This document shows positions 21,144 to 32,224 of a DNA stretch of 64,000 bases, in pieces. The position numbers and the translations under genes are program-made. The notes beneath the pieces were generated by a model. That model saw only the letters and a program-made list of their open reading frames with translations. It did no database searches and had not been told where the DNA came from. Within the stretch, counting starts at the first letter, position 1. Every line of letters begins with the position of its first letter. The DNA comes from Adiantum capillus-veneris. Taxonomy: Eukaryota; Streptophyta; Polypodiopsida; Polypodiales; Pteridaceae. The stretch lies in contig CM043966.1 of assembly GCA_014529385.2 (NCBI GenBank), positions 86,152,087 to 86,216,086 of the forward strand, in the 5' to 3' direction.

Positions 21144-22373
21144 TGTATTGTAGGGTAGAAGCAGACATAATATGCCGACGATAGATTTTCACTTCGCAAA
21201 GAAATTGTAAGATATAAGCAAGCAAACAAAAAAAAAACTATAATGTCTCACTTGGCAATGCATATGTGCATAGAGCACGATCGACTCGGGGTTCCAACCC
21301 TCCCTTTTCTTGACATAGGCTCCACTATTTTTGCGCGTCTCTCAAAATGCAATCATCAATGCTTGCATCTTAACAAATGACCTTTCGGGTAAAAGCATGT
21401 ATAGGTGGAAAGCTATTTCTGCTATTATATAGCATAGCACAAAAATGGGGACATGGTAAATTTTTACAAAATTTTTCAAAACCTAGCGGAGTGTATATTT
21501 TTAAATTCTACTCTTCAAGACCTATCCATTAATATATAACATGATGTGAGCTCATTGTACCCTTATATAGAAAAAATAGCACCATACTTTCATAGTAAGT
21601 GTCCATGGACATCAGCTATGTAGACACCATTACATGCTTTTACCCTTTCACATTGGCGTACACACAACATTAGTTCACATCACACTTGCAACAAATGTCA
21701 TTCTCTTCTTATAGTAAACTAAATAGATAGTGCTAGTATTGACACACATAGAAGCCACTGATCCCACTAGCTTCACCCCCGCCCCCCTTTGGTGTCATTG
21801 AGGCACATGGTGGACTTGTGGTTCTCTCCAATTTATTTATTTTAGTAATGATATTCACATGCACTGATGTAAACAGTAAGCACAAGTTGTATTTTGAAAG
21901 GTTTTTATTGCTTGCAGGGTCGCGACTCATCAATAATTATTGACAAGCATAGCTTTAATCCACGATGAAGGTGATGAGCAGAGATTGAGCTCATGTGTTG
22001 GATCACTTGTGTCATTGTGTGATGATCTCGTGCATTGCATTCTGGGCTCTTTGGCCTCTCGAGCACAATCCCCATCCGATGTCGTCGTTGTCATGCTAAC
22101 GTCAGTCTATTTGCATCGTATAATGATGATCATGAGCTGAAGCTGCATAACGATGGTGATGAGTAGGGATCGAGCTTGTGTGTTGGATCGCTTGTGTGTA
22201 GATCTCATGCTCTACAATCCCCATCTGACGTCTTCACTATCATGCTAAAGTGATTCAATACACATAAGTGATGGAGAGTCAATACACATAAGCAATGGTG
22301 AGTGCAAGCAGCCGAGCGATGGTGGCAATGTGGTTCCCCAAGACGGCGAGGGCATTTACAATAGACTTTTGTC
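21144..22373. other. Non-coding, no gene recognised
   Basis: Short open stretches have no known motif. A pair of similar sentences ('gatgaaggtgatgagcagagattgagctcatgtgttggatcacttgtgt' type) occurs near 21963 and 22150, a local duplication of about 50 bp. Confidence 0.4.
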
Positions 22374-22397
22374 ATTTGCACATATAGAAAAAAAGGG

Positions 22398-22437
<40 letters not shown>

Positions 22438-22516
22438 GTGAAGCCCCCTTATCGTCCTCGCGCACGGACGATGAGGGGGCTCCAGCCCCCACCCTTTTTT
22501 TTCTAGATGTGCAAAG
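22374..22516. repeat. Foldback element with a 36-base G run
   Basis: Arms: TTTGCACATATAGAAAAAAA, G-rich run (22401-22436), AGCCCCCTTATCGTCC on the left; GGACGATGAGGGGGCT, CCAGCCCCCACCC, TTTTTTTTCTAGATGTGCAAA on the right, around an 8-nt loop (TCGCGCAC). Inner arms pair almost perfectly over 16 bp. Related to 21005-21143 by the TTATCGTCC tip, the flanking A run and a homopolymer expansion, here on the opposite side of the loop. Confidence 0.65.
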
Positions 22517-22885
22517 GACATTGCTTCATACGAACGATCTCTTTTAGACTATCCAACTCAGACTCCTCTCATACGGCTACCCCTCGGCCACAAGCTGCCA
22601 TCTTCTCTTTTGATGGCAACACTTTCTCGGGTAGCTAGTCTTGATCTTTGTTTGCAAATTGGTCTTCTCCCAGCTCGAACTTCTGATGGTGTTGTCCCTT
22701 GATGCAATTAGATAAGCTGCATTGTACGTTATACAATGTACGTATAATACGCTTTAAACGGGCATATTATATGACACCTATCTTTATTCGGCCGTAATAT
22801 ACGATGCCACATTGGCAAAAACACCGTATCGTATAATTTCTTAGAATTTAAATTGAAATAATAGTTTCATTGAAATATTTGTGTG
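22517..22885. other. Non-coding, no feature recognised
   Basis: Unique sequence, with a small inverted repeat CATTGTA/TACAATG near 22722. No ORF of note. Confidence 0.35.
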
Positions 22886-23426
22886 TTAAAACTCTCTGAT
22901 TGCAGGCTTGCTTCCATCATGATAACATGCCTGAATCCACTGCTGAAGGTAACGTCCATTCCAAAGCTTGAAGATCAACATAGGCCTTTTGCTATAACGA
23001 ACAAGATCACGTGGAAATATCATGCCACGATGCAGAACAGTAGTAGTAGATGCTTCCTCTAGCACAATTTTTAATATCAACTTGCTTCTGATCTAGTCCT
23101 TGTGGATCTTTGCCGCATAGCTAGGATCTTTGAAGAGAGGATGGGCCACTCAAACTTTTTTCACATTTGCAAAATGTCCTTCACCTAATTGGGGTGCTTG
23201 CAAGTGAAAGATAGAATGTTCCCCAAGTAAGTGTAGGATAGGAGGACATGTAGTATCATCTAGGTGTATAGCTAAGGCACCTGAAGGAGGAGGCACATCC
23301 TCTTCTATCCTAGGACGTTTTGAAGATCCTTCGACCTTATCCTTGCTCTTGAATTTTGATTGTAGCTATGCCACAAGCTGCATTTGCTCTTTGATTCTAG
23401 GTTTGGATTTTATTTCTTGATGAACC
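22886..23426 (-). pseudogene. Unidentified decayed ORF
   Basis: Minus strand from about 23425 to 22886 stays in one frame for about 180 codons with three stops. It reads through K-R-P-R-I-E-E-D-V-P-P-P, H-L-D-D-T-T-C-P-P-I, A-H-P-L-F-K-D-P-S-Y-A, E-E-A-S-T-T-T-V-L-H-R-G-M-I-F-P-R-D-L and Q-Q-W-I-Q-A-C-Y-H-D-G. Composition is protein-like and unlike the retroelement ORFs around it. I do not recognise the family. It is cut by the LTR beginning at 23427, so its 5' part is missing or displaced. It could be a gene fragment or part of an unrecognised transposon. Confidence 0.4.
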
Positions 23427-24999
23427 TATCATAAAATCTAATATCTAACCAACCCAAATGATTTTCTCATATTAAATTAATCATTTAATGTGGGAGAATA
23501 AACGGGAACAAGGGTTAGGATATAGACATGTTCTTATAGATCTATCTCAACACAGGGCCAATGGTAATGGAACCCAAATGAGAGATGGTCTATCAAAGAG
23601 CAAGGCTAACCAATGGAGCATAAATACCTTAGGGTTAGCTTCATTGAAAACCTCCAATAGTTAGTGTAAAAGTCCTTTAACCTTAGGTTATCTAGGGCTG
23701 AGCTTGAAGTGGGAACCCGTTAAGGTGCTTGACGTGCTTGATGATTGAGATTCTTGTCATCCTTGAGATGCTAGGGCTGTATTGAGGTCTTGGGACTAAG
23801 TCTTGGGATAGTTAATACTTTCCACAAAGTCTTGGGAGAATAAATTGTAACAAGGGTTCGGATATAGACATGTACTTATAGATCTATCTCAACACGGGGC
23901 CAATGGTAATGGGTCCCAAATGAGAGATGGTCTATCAAAGAGAAAGGCTAACCAATGGAGCATAAAGACCTTAGGGTTAGCTTCATTGAAGACCTCCAAT
24001 AGTTAGTGTAAAAGTCCTTTGACCTTAAGTAAGCTAGGGCTGAGCTTGAGGTGGGAACCCGACCCAAAAGGTGCTTGACGTGCTTGCTGATTGAGATGAT
24101 TGAGATGCTTGAGGGTCTTGCTATGCTTGATATGTTAGGGATATACTGGAGATCTTGGGACTCAAGCTTGGGATAGTTAATGCTTTCCACAAAGTTTACG
24201 TTATGCTTGTGATGCATGAAGCTTTCCATCTTCATTGCATCACCTAGGTCCATTAGGAAGAGAATGGGGTCTAGGAGGGCCTCTTTGTTTGGAAATTTAT
24301 GGAAGTCAAACCTTTTGTATTAAGAAAGTAATCAAACGCTTTTGAATTCAAACAAGCAAAATGACTAGTTTATTTAAATTCAAAGTTTCCCCCCAAAATG
24401 GAATTTAAAATCTAGCGGGTGAAACCATATCATGTAGCATATCTATGGAAAGAGCTTAATGCATGGATTGTAGATATGTTATCTCCACTCAAATCAAAGA
24501 TCACATGTGGGAGTTATGGAAGGCCATAAATCATAAAATTGTCCACCTCTTTTTTGGGAGGAAAAGTGTATTCTTTGACCATTCTTACAAATCTCTTACA
24601 CACCCACTATTCTTGCACACATGGCGTATACCTATTCGTCAAAATTTTAATCCTCTCCATAAGCTCATGAAAAATAAAGAGGCCCTCCTACACCCCATCC
24701 TCTTCCTAATAAAAAGAAACACAAAGATTGTATTGTAACAAGTCTCTCTTGATGGGAGAAACCATAAGACAAATGCCTATTGAAGGGGGGACCGGCTCCA
24801 CATAAATCCGGTCCTCAATTGTTGTCATGTTCTCTAAATTCTCTCTCTTGCAAAAGTATTGTTCATGCCAAGTTAACTAAATGCTATGTTTATTTTTCTA
24901 CCATCAATTATGTTCACCCGCTATGCTCACAAAGTAATTTCACAAAAGTACTCTCTTTAATTTCCGCGACTCTCAAGTTAATAGGCCAATTCCATTACA
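23427..24999 (+). repeat. 5' LTR with an internal tandem duplication
   Basis: 1573 bp ending ...TTACA directly before the PBS, as in E. It opens like E's LTR (catattaaa, atcatttaatgtgggag). About 23505-23840 is repeated at 23843-24190, offset 342 bp, including 'tatagacatg', 'gatctatctcaacac', 'gagagatggtctatcaaag' and 'ccaatagttagtgtaaaag'. The distal part (from about 24740: 'tgatgggagaaaccataa', 'ggggggaccggctcca', 'ctcaattgttgtcat') matches E's LTR end. Confidence 0.75.
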
Positions 25000-25000
25000 T

Positions 25001-25012
25001 TGGTATGAGAGA
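25001..25012 (+). other. Degenerate tRNA-Met primer binding site
   Basis: TGGTATGAGAGA one base after the LTR end, against TGGTATCAGAGC in element E at the same place. Two substitutions. Confidence 0.65.
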
Positions 25013-25178
25013 AAATGGTTTCTCTTTTCTTTCTGAAGAACAGAGATCCTTTATAAGTAACCACTTTGAGCAGTGGTTGTAGATACTGAAGAGCCAATTT
25101 TTAAAGGCTAAGAGGAGTGGTAACTAAGGTTTTGAATTGCCAAAGCATACACTAAGTACGTACACAAATTTTGTTAAC

Positions 25179-25735
25179 ATGGCTGACAATAACCAAGAGA
25201 GTAGAATGAACATTGATAGCTTTAATTTTACACATGAAGGTGCTAATAATGATGCCCCCATGTTTGTTAATTATCTCGTTACTAGGTTGCAGCAAGCTAT
25301 GGGCAGCCCTACTTCTACTCAACAACTTTGAGCTTATGGGATTTCTCTTCCTCTCCAAGAGGAGAGAGAGCTTAGGAGGTGTCTTGAAGAGACCCACAAA
25401 AGAAGACTCTCTCCTATACGAGAGGAGGAATACAAAGAGCAAGAAAGAAATGAAACTTTAAGTTCCTCTAAAGATGTGGCTCCACAAAGACGGCCGTCTA
25501 GAGGATTGTCAACTCCTCCCAAGAGGAAAAGATCAACACACAGTCCTTCCCCTCGTCGTTCGAAAAGGGAAGAGCGGAAACAAAGGAAGAAAAGGGCAAG
25601 AAAGAGGTCACCCTCTTCTCCTTCTTCTTCACCTTCATCCTCTTGCAATGAAATCTATGTCTATTCTCCCAGAGAATACAGGAGGGGAGGACATCACAAA
25701 TTCTACCCTGCATGGCAAAGGTGAGAAAAGCTAGT
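25179..25735 (+). pseudogene. gag N-terminal part with an Arg/Ser-rich region
   Basis: Begins M-A-D-N-N-Q-E-S, then F-N-F-T-H-E-G, V-N-Y-L-V-T-R-L-Q-Q-A-M-G, aligned with element E gag from 33839. One frame stays open to 25735 apart from a TGA at 25329-25331, where E has an Arg codon (likely CGA to TGA). The C-terminal half is basic and SR-like: K-R-K-R-S-T-H-S-P-S-P-R-R-S near 25520, K-K-R-A-R-K-R-S-P-S-S-P-S-S near 25590. ATG is kept here, whereas E has TTG. The capsid and knuckle are missing. Confidence 0.7.
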
Positions 25736-26900
25736 AAATTAGCAAAAATTAGTCAAATTAGCAAGGGGTTAGTGAGAAATTAGAGTGTGTAAATACACAA
25801 TTGGCAAGATACGGTTACACATTAGGGAATTATGAACACTATGCTTCATGCACACACATTCAAAATCCACAAAAACATAAACACACAAGTGAAATTACTG
25901 ACGGAATGCATTCGATTATGCCACAACTACACTAGCGTAGGCCATCGTCCCTGGCAGGGGCGCCAAATGTTGGGGGTCCCATCGTTGCAATAGCTCCAAT
26001 GACCAACAAAATTGTCAATAGGGAGGGATGAGCTACCCGGCTAGGACATGGAAACACTCACACGGCTAGTGAGCTAATCGTGGCAACACAAATGGTTAAC
26101 TCTACGAGGTGAGCTTCTCCGCCTATGGAGGAGCTAAGCCGCAATGAAGGGAAATCTCCACATCCACTTCTCTTCACCTCTAATCAACCCAATCACACAC
26201 ACTACGATTGCAAGACGCACAGAACACTAATCCTATCATGCAACACACTAATTGCAAGCACACACACATAGATCTATCAAGCAAGACACTCCAATCAAAC
26301 CTACATGCACACACAAGCAAAAGAGGGCAATCACACAAGATTAGAGAGAGATTAACCACTATTTAGTTAAGATCTAGCTAATATAAGCATCATAGGCAAT
26401 CATAAGAAGCATGAGAGAGGCATAGTGAAAGAGAATGAATCATTGATTACTGTTAATCAAGTCTCATGAGCAAAGAGAAGCTCAAGGACTCCATATCCAC
26501 ACACCTCCAGAGCTCTCACCAAAGAGTGCTCTCAAGAAATGAGCTTGAGAACCCTAATTTCATTTACACACTTCCTTATGTAACTAGGGTAAAAATATGC
26601 AATGTCCGGGCGCCCAAGGCCTTTAGGGCTCCACCACTTACTGAATCTGCAACCTAGGCATAATAATTGACCTATTATTTAGAACTTGGAACTCCCATTG
26701 AGCCCGTAACACATTAAAATATTACAATGGCTTGAAATAAATCGAGAACTTACAATACATGACCATTTTGGGAAAATGTGGAAAATAAGTAACTCCAATC
26801 TTTACTGCTTCTTCACTTTGATGTTCGATGTGCATCCATATGTCTTCGGTCTTTAGCAGCTCCTATTAACTAACATTGACTCAGTTAACACGTAGTGCGT
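25736..26900 (-). mobile_element. Element D: PBS and LTR of a minus-strand Tat-like element (outer end uncertain)
   Basis: At 25968 the plus strand begins TGTTGGGGG, reading leftward into a PBS (25949-25966; minus strand TTGGCGCCCCTGCCAGGG), the same arrangement as in element A. The LTR therefore runs right from 25968; its far end was not located and 26900 is a guess. The internal part is only 25736-25967, AT-rich leader without ORF, then it stops at the gag of the neighbouring element. Likely a truncated copy. Confidence 0.55.
25949..25966 (-). other. Element D primer binding site
   Basis: Minus strand TTGGCGCCCCTGCCAGGG, next to the TGTTGG LTR edge at 25968. It keeps the TGGCGCC core better than element A. 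Confidence 0.65.
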
Positions 26901-27688
26901 CCATTGAGGACACCATGGCTCATGCGCAAGAGAGCACCCTCTCCATCTTGATCAATAAGAAATGATCACACTTTGGGTTCTCAATATTGTGCATTTTTAT
27001 ATGGGCTTTTTTTGTTGCCATGTGGCGCTTGCAGGAGCCCTCATCCCTCAAGAATGTGCAAAACCTTTTTTCAAAACCCATTGCACCTCTAATTTCCCCT
27101 CTTGCCTTGAATGGCTCGCAATTCTTTGCCCACACACCCAATGACCAAGTCATAACAACCAATCAAAACCCCCACTTCTTGACTTCAATCTCCATCATCT
27201 TGACCGTATTTTGAGCATGGAAGGCCCTCCATCTGAGGCCCTTTGTATTTCAAGAATGGCAGGCTCTCCAGTTCTTGACCTCAATCTCCATCATCTTGAT
27301 TGTATTTTGAGCATGGCAGCCCTCCCTCCCAAAATCTCTAGATGGAACAACCTCCAAAGCAGTAAGGTGGGCACATAATCGAACCCCAAAAAACCTTCCA
27401 TCGAACATAACTTTCCTCTTGAAACTCTGATTGATGATCCAAGAAGACTGGCATGCTCCACAATTTGAGCACTTCAATCATATCTGTTGACTCCGTCTTT
27501 GACCATCTATCCATGTTTGCCCTATCCGTTGGGGATCTACATTGTGTCTTCGTTTGACGAGCCGTATGGATGGGCTTGTAAAGCATCTCTAAGACCACAT
27601 TCTAGAGAACCAACTCAACATTTTATACACTTTGACCTGCCATCCAAACTGGCACTTCATGGGCCCTCTTGACCTAAAAACCCACATC
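26901..27688. other. Left flank of the nested insertion, no gene recognised
   Basis: No convincing ORF or domain. Contains a 96-bp direct repeat (below) and ends at the target site acatc (27684-27688). Confidence 0.4.
27178..27330. repeat. 96-bp direct repeat, about 1.6 copies
   Basis: The phrase from 'cttgacttcaatctccatc' at 27178 returns at 27274 with a few substitutions, followed both times by 'tattttgagcatgg' and 'ccctcc'. Confidence 0.7.
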
Positions 27689-27880
27689 TGAAGGAGTACG
27701 AGCAGAAGTGCGGCGTGAGAGAGAGTGCGAGAAGAAGAGCACGATGATATGGTGAACTCGCTCTACTGTAATGTGTAGAGCATAGTGAGTTCTTATTAGG
27801 TTTTAACAAAAGAATATGTGTACATACCTGGCGGCCTGCCCACTTACCTGGGCGACCACATTGGGCTTTATACCCCAACA
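27689..27880 (-). repeat. 3' LTR of element F
   Basis: 192 bp, plus strand TGAAGGAG...CCCAACA. Preceded by the target duplication acatc and followed by the PPT. Differs from the other LTR by about nine transitions. Confidence 0.92.
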
Positions 27881-27892
27881 ACCTCCCACTTA
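27881..27892 (-). other. Polypurine tract of element F
   Basis: Minus strand TAAGTGGGAGGT directly upstream of the 3' LTR start (TGTTGGGG): the primer for plus-strand DNA synthesis. Confidence 0.7.
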
Positions 27893-28071
27893 AAGTACAA
27901 TGTGGTACTTTAAGTGTGAGAGAAGCTACTATACAAGCTAATATACAAAAGATGTAGAGAAGTGATGTACTAACCTACACCTAATTGCTTGCGAAAATGC
28001 GCAAAGCTCTCTGAGGGAAGTCCTTTTGTAAGTAGATCAGCAGGATTTTCTGTGGTGTGAACTTTGACAAG

Positions 28072-28866
28072 CTAAATTTGCTTATCCTCAGGCATTTCCC
28101 TGATGAAATGATACTTCACATCCACATGCTTTGTCTTTGAGTGATAAACCGGATTGCGACCCAATTGTATAGCACTCTGACTATCACAATATAACACATG
28201 CATCTCTTCTTTGATTCCCAAATCTGTTACTAGTCGATTAAGCCAAATTGATTCTTTGCATGCCTCTGATGCTACAACATATTCAGCCTCTGTAGTAGAC
28301 TGAGTAACACAATCTTGTAATCTAGAACGCCATGACACTGCTCCACCAGCCAATGTAAAGACATACCCTGAAGTAGACCTTCGTTTGTCTAAGTCACCTG
28401 CATAATCTCAGTTTGTAAAACCCTTTACACTTAGCTCCTGAATCCCATAGCATATACGCATACTCTTTGTAGCTTTCAGGTATCTCAATATTCCTTTCAC
28501 TGCCTCCCAATGTTTCTTGCTTGGGTTTGACATGTATCGACTTACTACTCCCACTGCAAATGCAATGTCTGGGCGAGTAGCAATCATTGCATACATCAAA
28601 CTACCCACTGCAGACGCATATGGAATCTTATCCATTTCAGCCTGTTCTTCCTCAGACACATGACAATCTTGTTTGCTAAGTTTCACATATGGTGGCAATG
28701 GAACACTCAATGCCTTTCCCTTCTCCATATTGAAACGTTGCAAAACCTTGTCAATATACTCTGTTTGAGATAACCAAATCAACTTTTTTGATCGGTCACT
28801 CTCAATGCGCATACCAAGTATATGACTTGCCTCACCCATGTCTTTCATGTCAAACGATTTTGCCAT
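28072..28866 (-). pseudogene. Element F RT C-terminal part and RNase H
   Basis: One minus-strand frame with a stop near 28408. It reads F-D-M-K-D-M-G-E-A-S-H-I-L-G-M, then S-L-M-Y-A-M-I-A-T-R-P-D-I-A-F-A-V-G and the R-Y-L-K-A-T segment; after the stop, [15 protein letters not shown] (RNase H first Asp), [15 protein letters not shown] and [11 protein letters not shown] further stop at 28072 is followed by the family's C-terminal tail (about 27985-28071: E-N-P-A-D-L-L-T-K). A frameshift separates it from the YVDD part near 28860. Confidence 0.85.
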
Positions 28867-29830
28867 CTGACTTCAAAGCTGAAATTTCTTCCAAGTGCTT
28901 GCCAGCAATCAACATGTCATCCACATACAAAATAAGGATCAGCCAACTGCCATCCTTAGCCTTATTTGTATATAGACAGTGATAGAACTCACTATGTTTG
29001 TAGCCTTGAGAAAGCATAAACTTGTGGAATTTATGGTACCATGCCCTCGGTGATTGTTTTAAGCCATGAAGACTCTTTAACAACTGGCATACCAAATCTT
29101 CCTTGCCTTTCTCAACAAACCCTTCTGGCTGCTGCATGTTAATTTCCACATCTAAATCACCATGCAAGAACGCTGTCTTCACATCCATTTGGTGCAACAC
29201 CAAATCTAATATGGCAACCAATGCAAGAAAGCATCTCAATGTAGTCATCTTGACCACCGGAGAGAAGACTTCATCAAAGTCAATGCCTTGTTCTTGCTTA
29301 AAGCCCTTGGCAACAAGAATTGCTTTGTACTTTGGCTGACTATCATGAGCGGTGATCTTATACCTGTAAACCCATTTACAAGGTAGAGCTTTTTTGCCCT
29401 ATGGTGATTTAACTAGCTTCCATGTCTGGTTTTTATGCAAAGCTGTCATCTCTGACTGCATGGCCAATTGCCAATTCCCGGAGTCCTTCATTTGCACTAC
29501 TTCCTTGTAACATGAAGGCTCATTGCAATCAGTCAACATGACATAGTTCATAGATGGAACAAACCTATCAGGAGGTTGCGTGATACGTCCAGATCTACGC
29601 AAAATAGGTGGCTCAGGCTCAGCCACAACCTGTGGTTCCACTCTATCCTGTCCTTGCTCCTCTTGGGCCCTGACATTTTGTCTTGCACATGCAGGTCCAT
29701 CTTCTTGGAAGACAAGTCTCCTAATCTCCTCAACCCTCTCTGCTTTAGAATGATATTTGGCTTCATTAAAGTGAACATCATTGCTACGGATAACCTTTCT
29801 GGATTCGGGATCCCAAAGTCTGTACCCCAT
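28850..29830 (-). pseudogene. Element F RT N-terminal and catalytic part
   Basis: Same frame as the upstream gag-integrase ORF, with one TAG at about 29399. From 29830: Y-R-L-W-D-P-E-S-R-K (end of integrase), an acidic linker, W-K-L-V, then after the stop K-M-T-T-L-R, H-Q-M-D-V-K-T-A-F-L-H-G-D-L (motif A, Asp present), Q-P-E-G-F-V, L-H-G-L-K-Q-S-P-R-A-W and L-Y-V-D-D-M-L-I-A-G (motif C). All catalytic residues are readable, but the polyprotein is broken. Confidence 0.85.
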
Positions 29831-29950
29831 CTCACCAGAATTACCATAGCCTAGAAAGATGCACTTTCTACTCTTTGGCTCAAGTTTGTTCCTAAATTCC
29901 GTTGGAACATGAGTATATGCCTCACAGCCAAAGACTCTGAGATGCTTGTA

Positions 29951-31767
29951 TTAGGGCATTTTGCACGACCATACCATCTCTGCCACTGAATCCTTCTGCA
30001 AAACCTTTCTAGGAGATCTATTTATAAGATGAACTGCTGTTGATACAGCTTCAGCCCAAAACCCATTTGGCAGTTGTGCATTAGACAACATACTTCTGAC
30101 CTTCTCTTGTATGGTCCTATTCATCCTCTCAGCAACACCATTTTGAGGAGGATTGTAAGAAGCGGTAAGTTCACGTTTTATGCCTTTTGACTCACAAAAG
30201 TCCTGAAAGGCCTTTGAAACATACTCTCCACCATTGTCAGTGCGTAAGCATTTAAGCTTCTTGCCACTCTGATTCTCCACAAGTTTCACAAACGTTTTGA
30301 AAACACTAAACGCTTCATCCTTGTGCTTGAGAAAGTAAACCCATACTTTCCTCGAGTAATCATCTATAAATGTCATAAAGTAAGAAGCTCCCCCTAGAGA
30401 TAGGTTAGGCATAGGTCCACACAAATCACTATGAACAAGTGCCAACTGTGTATCTCCTCTACTGCTTCTATGATTATGTGGTTGATGTGTTTGCTTACCA
30501 TACAGACAATGTTCATAGAATTCAAAATCATTAAATGACAAGCCAGGCAAATAACCAGAACGAGACAAGATTTCCATTCCCTTCTTGGACATATGTCCTA
30601 ACTGGCTATGCCACAAAGAAACGTTCGCCTGCTCGGTTACATTGATTACATTTTTAGAGACATTTGATACATAAATCATGTAAAGTCCTCCAGACTTTAC
30701 TCCATGTGCTACTGTCATAGAACCCTTGGATATCTTCCACATGTTTTGTCCAAAAGTGGTGACGTAGCGAGCATCATCAAGTAAACCTGTGCTGATCAAG
30801 CTCTTTGTAATTGCGGGAACATGTCTCACATTCTTTAGCGTGAAAGAAGAGCCATTCTGAAACTTCAATTGAACATCTCCAACACCTAAGATCTCACATG
30901 TCTGCCCATTGCCTAGCCGAACATGATCTTTAGTTTTCACATAAGAGGTAAAGCACTCCTTGTTTGGAGACACATGAAGTGATGCCCCTAAGTCTATAAT
31001 CCAGCCACTCAGTGAACTTCCATTAGATGCTGTAAGAAGAGCTGAGTCCATTGTATTCTTCAAGAAGTAGATGTCTCCTAACACTAGACTATCATCCTCT
31101 GCAACAGTGTTTGTCACATTTATTTCTTGAATCTTCACTGAGGACTTTTTCTTCTCACCATGTTCTTCAGCTTTCTCTTTGCCTTTTTCTGCTTTCCATT
31201 CTCTGCAGTCTCTTTTCATGTGACCCTTCTTGCCACAATGGTAGCATTCTATGTCACTCTTGCCTTTAGCACTGCGGGACTTGCTACGAGACTGATTCCT
31301 CTTTCCACCTTTGTAATTTTCTTTGGTCCTTCCCCTGACAACTAAGGCTATTCCTTTTCCTTTGTCCATTGTCTTTCTGTTGGTTTCTTTAGTAAGCAGA
31401 TTTCCTTCTACACCTGCTATGGTCAAACCATCTGGAGGTGCAGAATTACTCAAAGCTGTACGAAAAGTGTCCCAACTTTTCGGTAATGTGATCAATAGGA
31501 ACATAGCTCTAACAGGTTCATCAAACTTGACACCTTGAGCTGACAACTGACTGTAGATGGTGTTGAATTCATTCAGATGATTGGACATAGGTTTCTTTTC
31601 TTTCATCTTCAAGTCAACAAGCTTCTTAAGCCAATATACCTGTGAAGCCGCACTCTGCTTCTCATAAAGATCACTCAGCTTTGTCCATGCTTCATAGGCC
31701 GACATCTCGTCTACTACATTGAAGTAAACACTTTCTGCCAAAGTCAGCATAATGGTAGAAAGTGCCA
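29951..31767 (-). pseudogene. Element F gag (C-terminal), nucleocapsid, protease and integrase
   Basis: 605 open codons on the minus strand. Gag of the UBN2 type (W-T-K-L-S-D-L-Y, V-Y-W-L-K-K-L-V), knuckle C-Y-H-C-G-K-K-G-H-M-K-R-D-C near residue 175, protease D-L-G-A-S-L-H near residue 260, where copia elements have D-S-G-A-S/T, gag-pre-integrase H-S-Q-L-G-H-M-S, and integrase H-S-D-L-C-G-P, R-T-D-N-G-G-E-Y, N-G-V-A-E-R-M-N-R with all three catalytic acids. The damaged protease motif and the TAA at 29951 inactivate it. The N-terminal end is displaced to 40691-40876 by element E. Much of the plus-strand ORF content here is shadow. Confidence 0.88.
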
Positions 31768-32147
31768 TGTCATAATAATCAATATCTAATTCTCCTAAAT
31801 TATTTTCTCATATTAAACTGATCATTTAATGTGGGAAAGTGCCAGGGGAGAAAAAGCTAGAATATTGGTTAAGCTAGAAGACCAGCCACAGTAGGGATCC
31901 AAAGGAGGGAAAATAGGGATCCAAAGGGGGGGGCCATCTGCAAAAGAGCCATGTGCAAAAATGGGCTAAAACGACCCTAAGGTTCAGCCCATTAAGACTT
32001 CCAAAATGCTAAGGTTCCAAAATTCAAAGTTTGTGTCCAAAGGGTTAAAGCTTAGAGGGAATTGGATGCTTTGTGTGCTATCCAAAGTCAACACATATCC
32101 CTACATGGGAGGGGGAGAGCCCTTCTTCTAGGGGATGAGAGAGAAAT

Positions 32148-32224
<77 letters not shown>

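Larger units (their letters stand above)
23427..25735 (+). mobile_element. Truncated chromovirus-type gypsy element (LTR, PBS, gag start)
   Basis: Plus strand: LTR 23427-24999, PBS 25001-25012, leader, then the first part of gag (25179-25735). The gag start and the LTR ends match element E (31768-40690), so both belong to one family. Everything after the Arg/Ser-rich part of gag is lost at the junction with element D near 25736. The LTR start reads TATC where E has TGTC. Confidence 0.75.

Noticed and set aside
20945-21229. Poly-Gly ORF over the C run and poly-Pro ORF at 22205-22492
   Set aside because: Homopolymers in a foldback element; no coding evidence.
25468-25735. Independent SR-protein gene
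   Set aside because: Continuous in frame with a gag start and matching element E gag; part of a retrotransposon.
30980-31540. Plus-strand Cys/Phe/Leu-rich ORFs resembling membrane proteins
   Set aside because: Antisense shadows of the element F gag and nucleocapsid frame.
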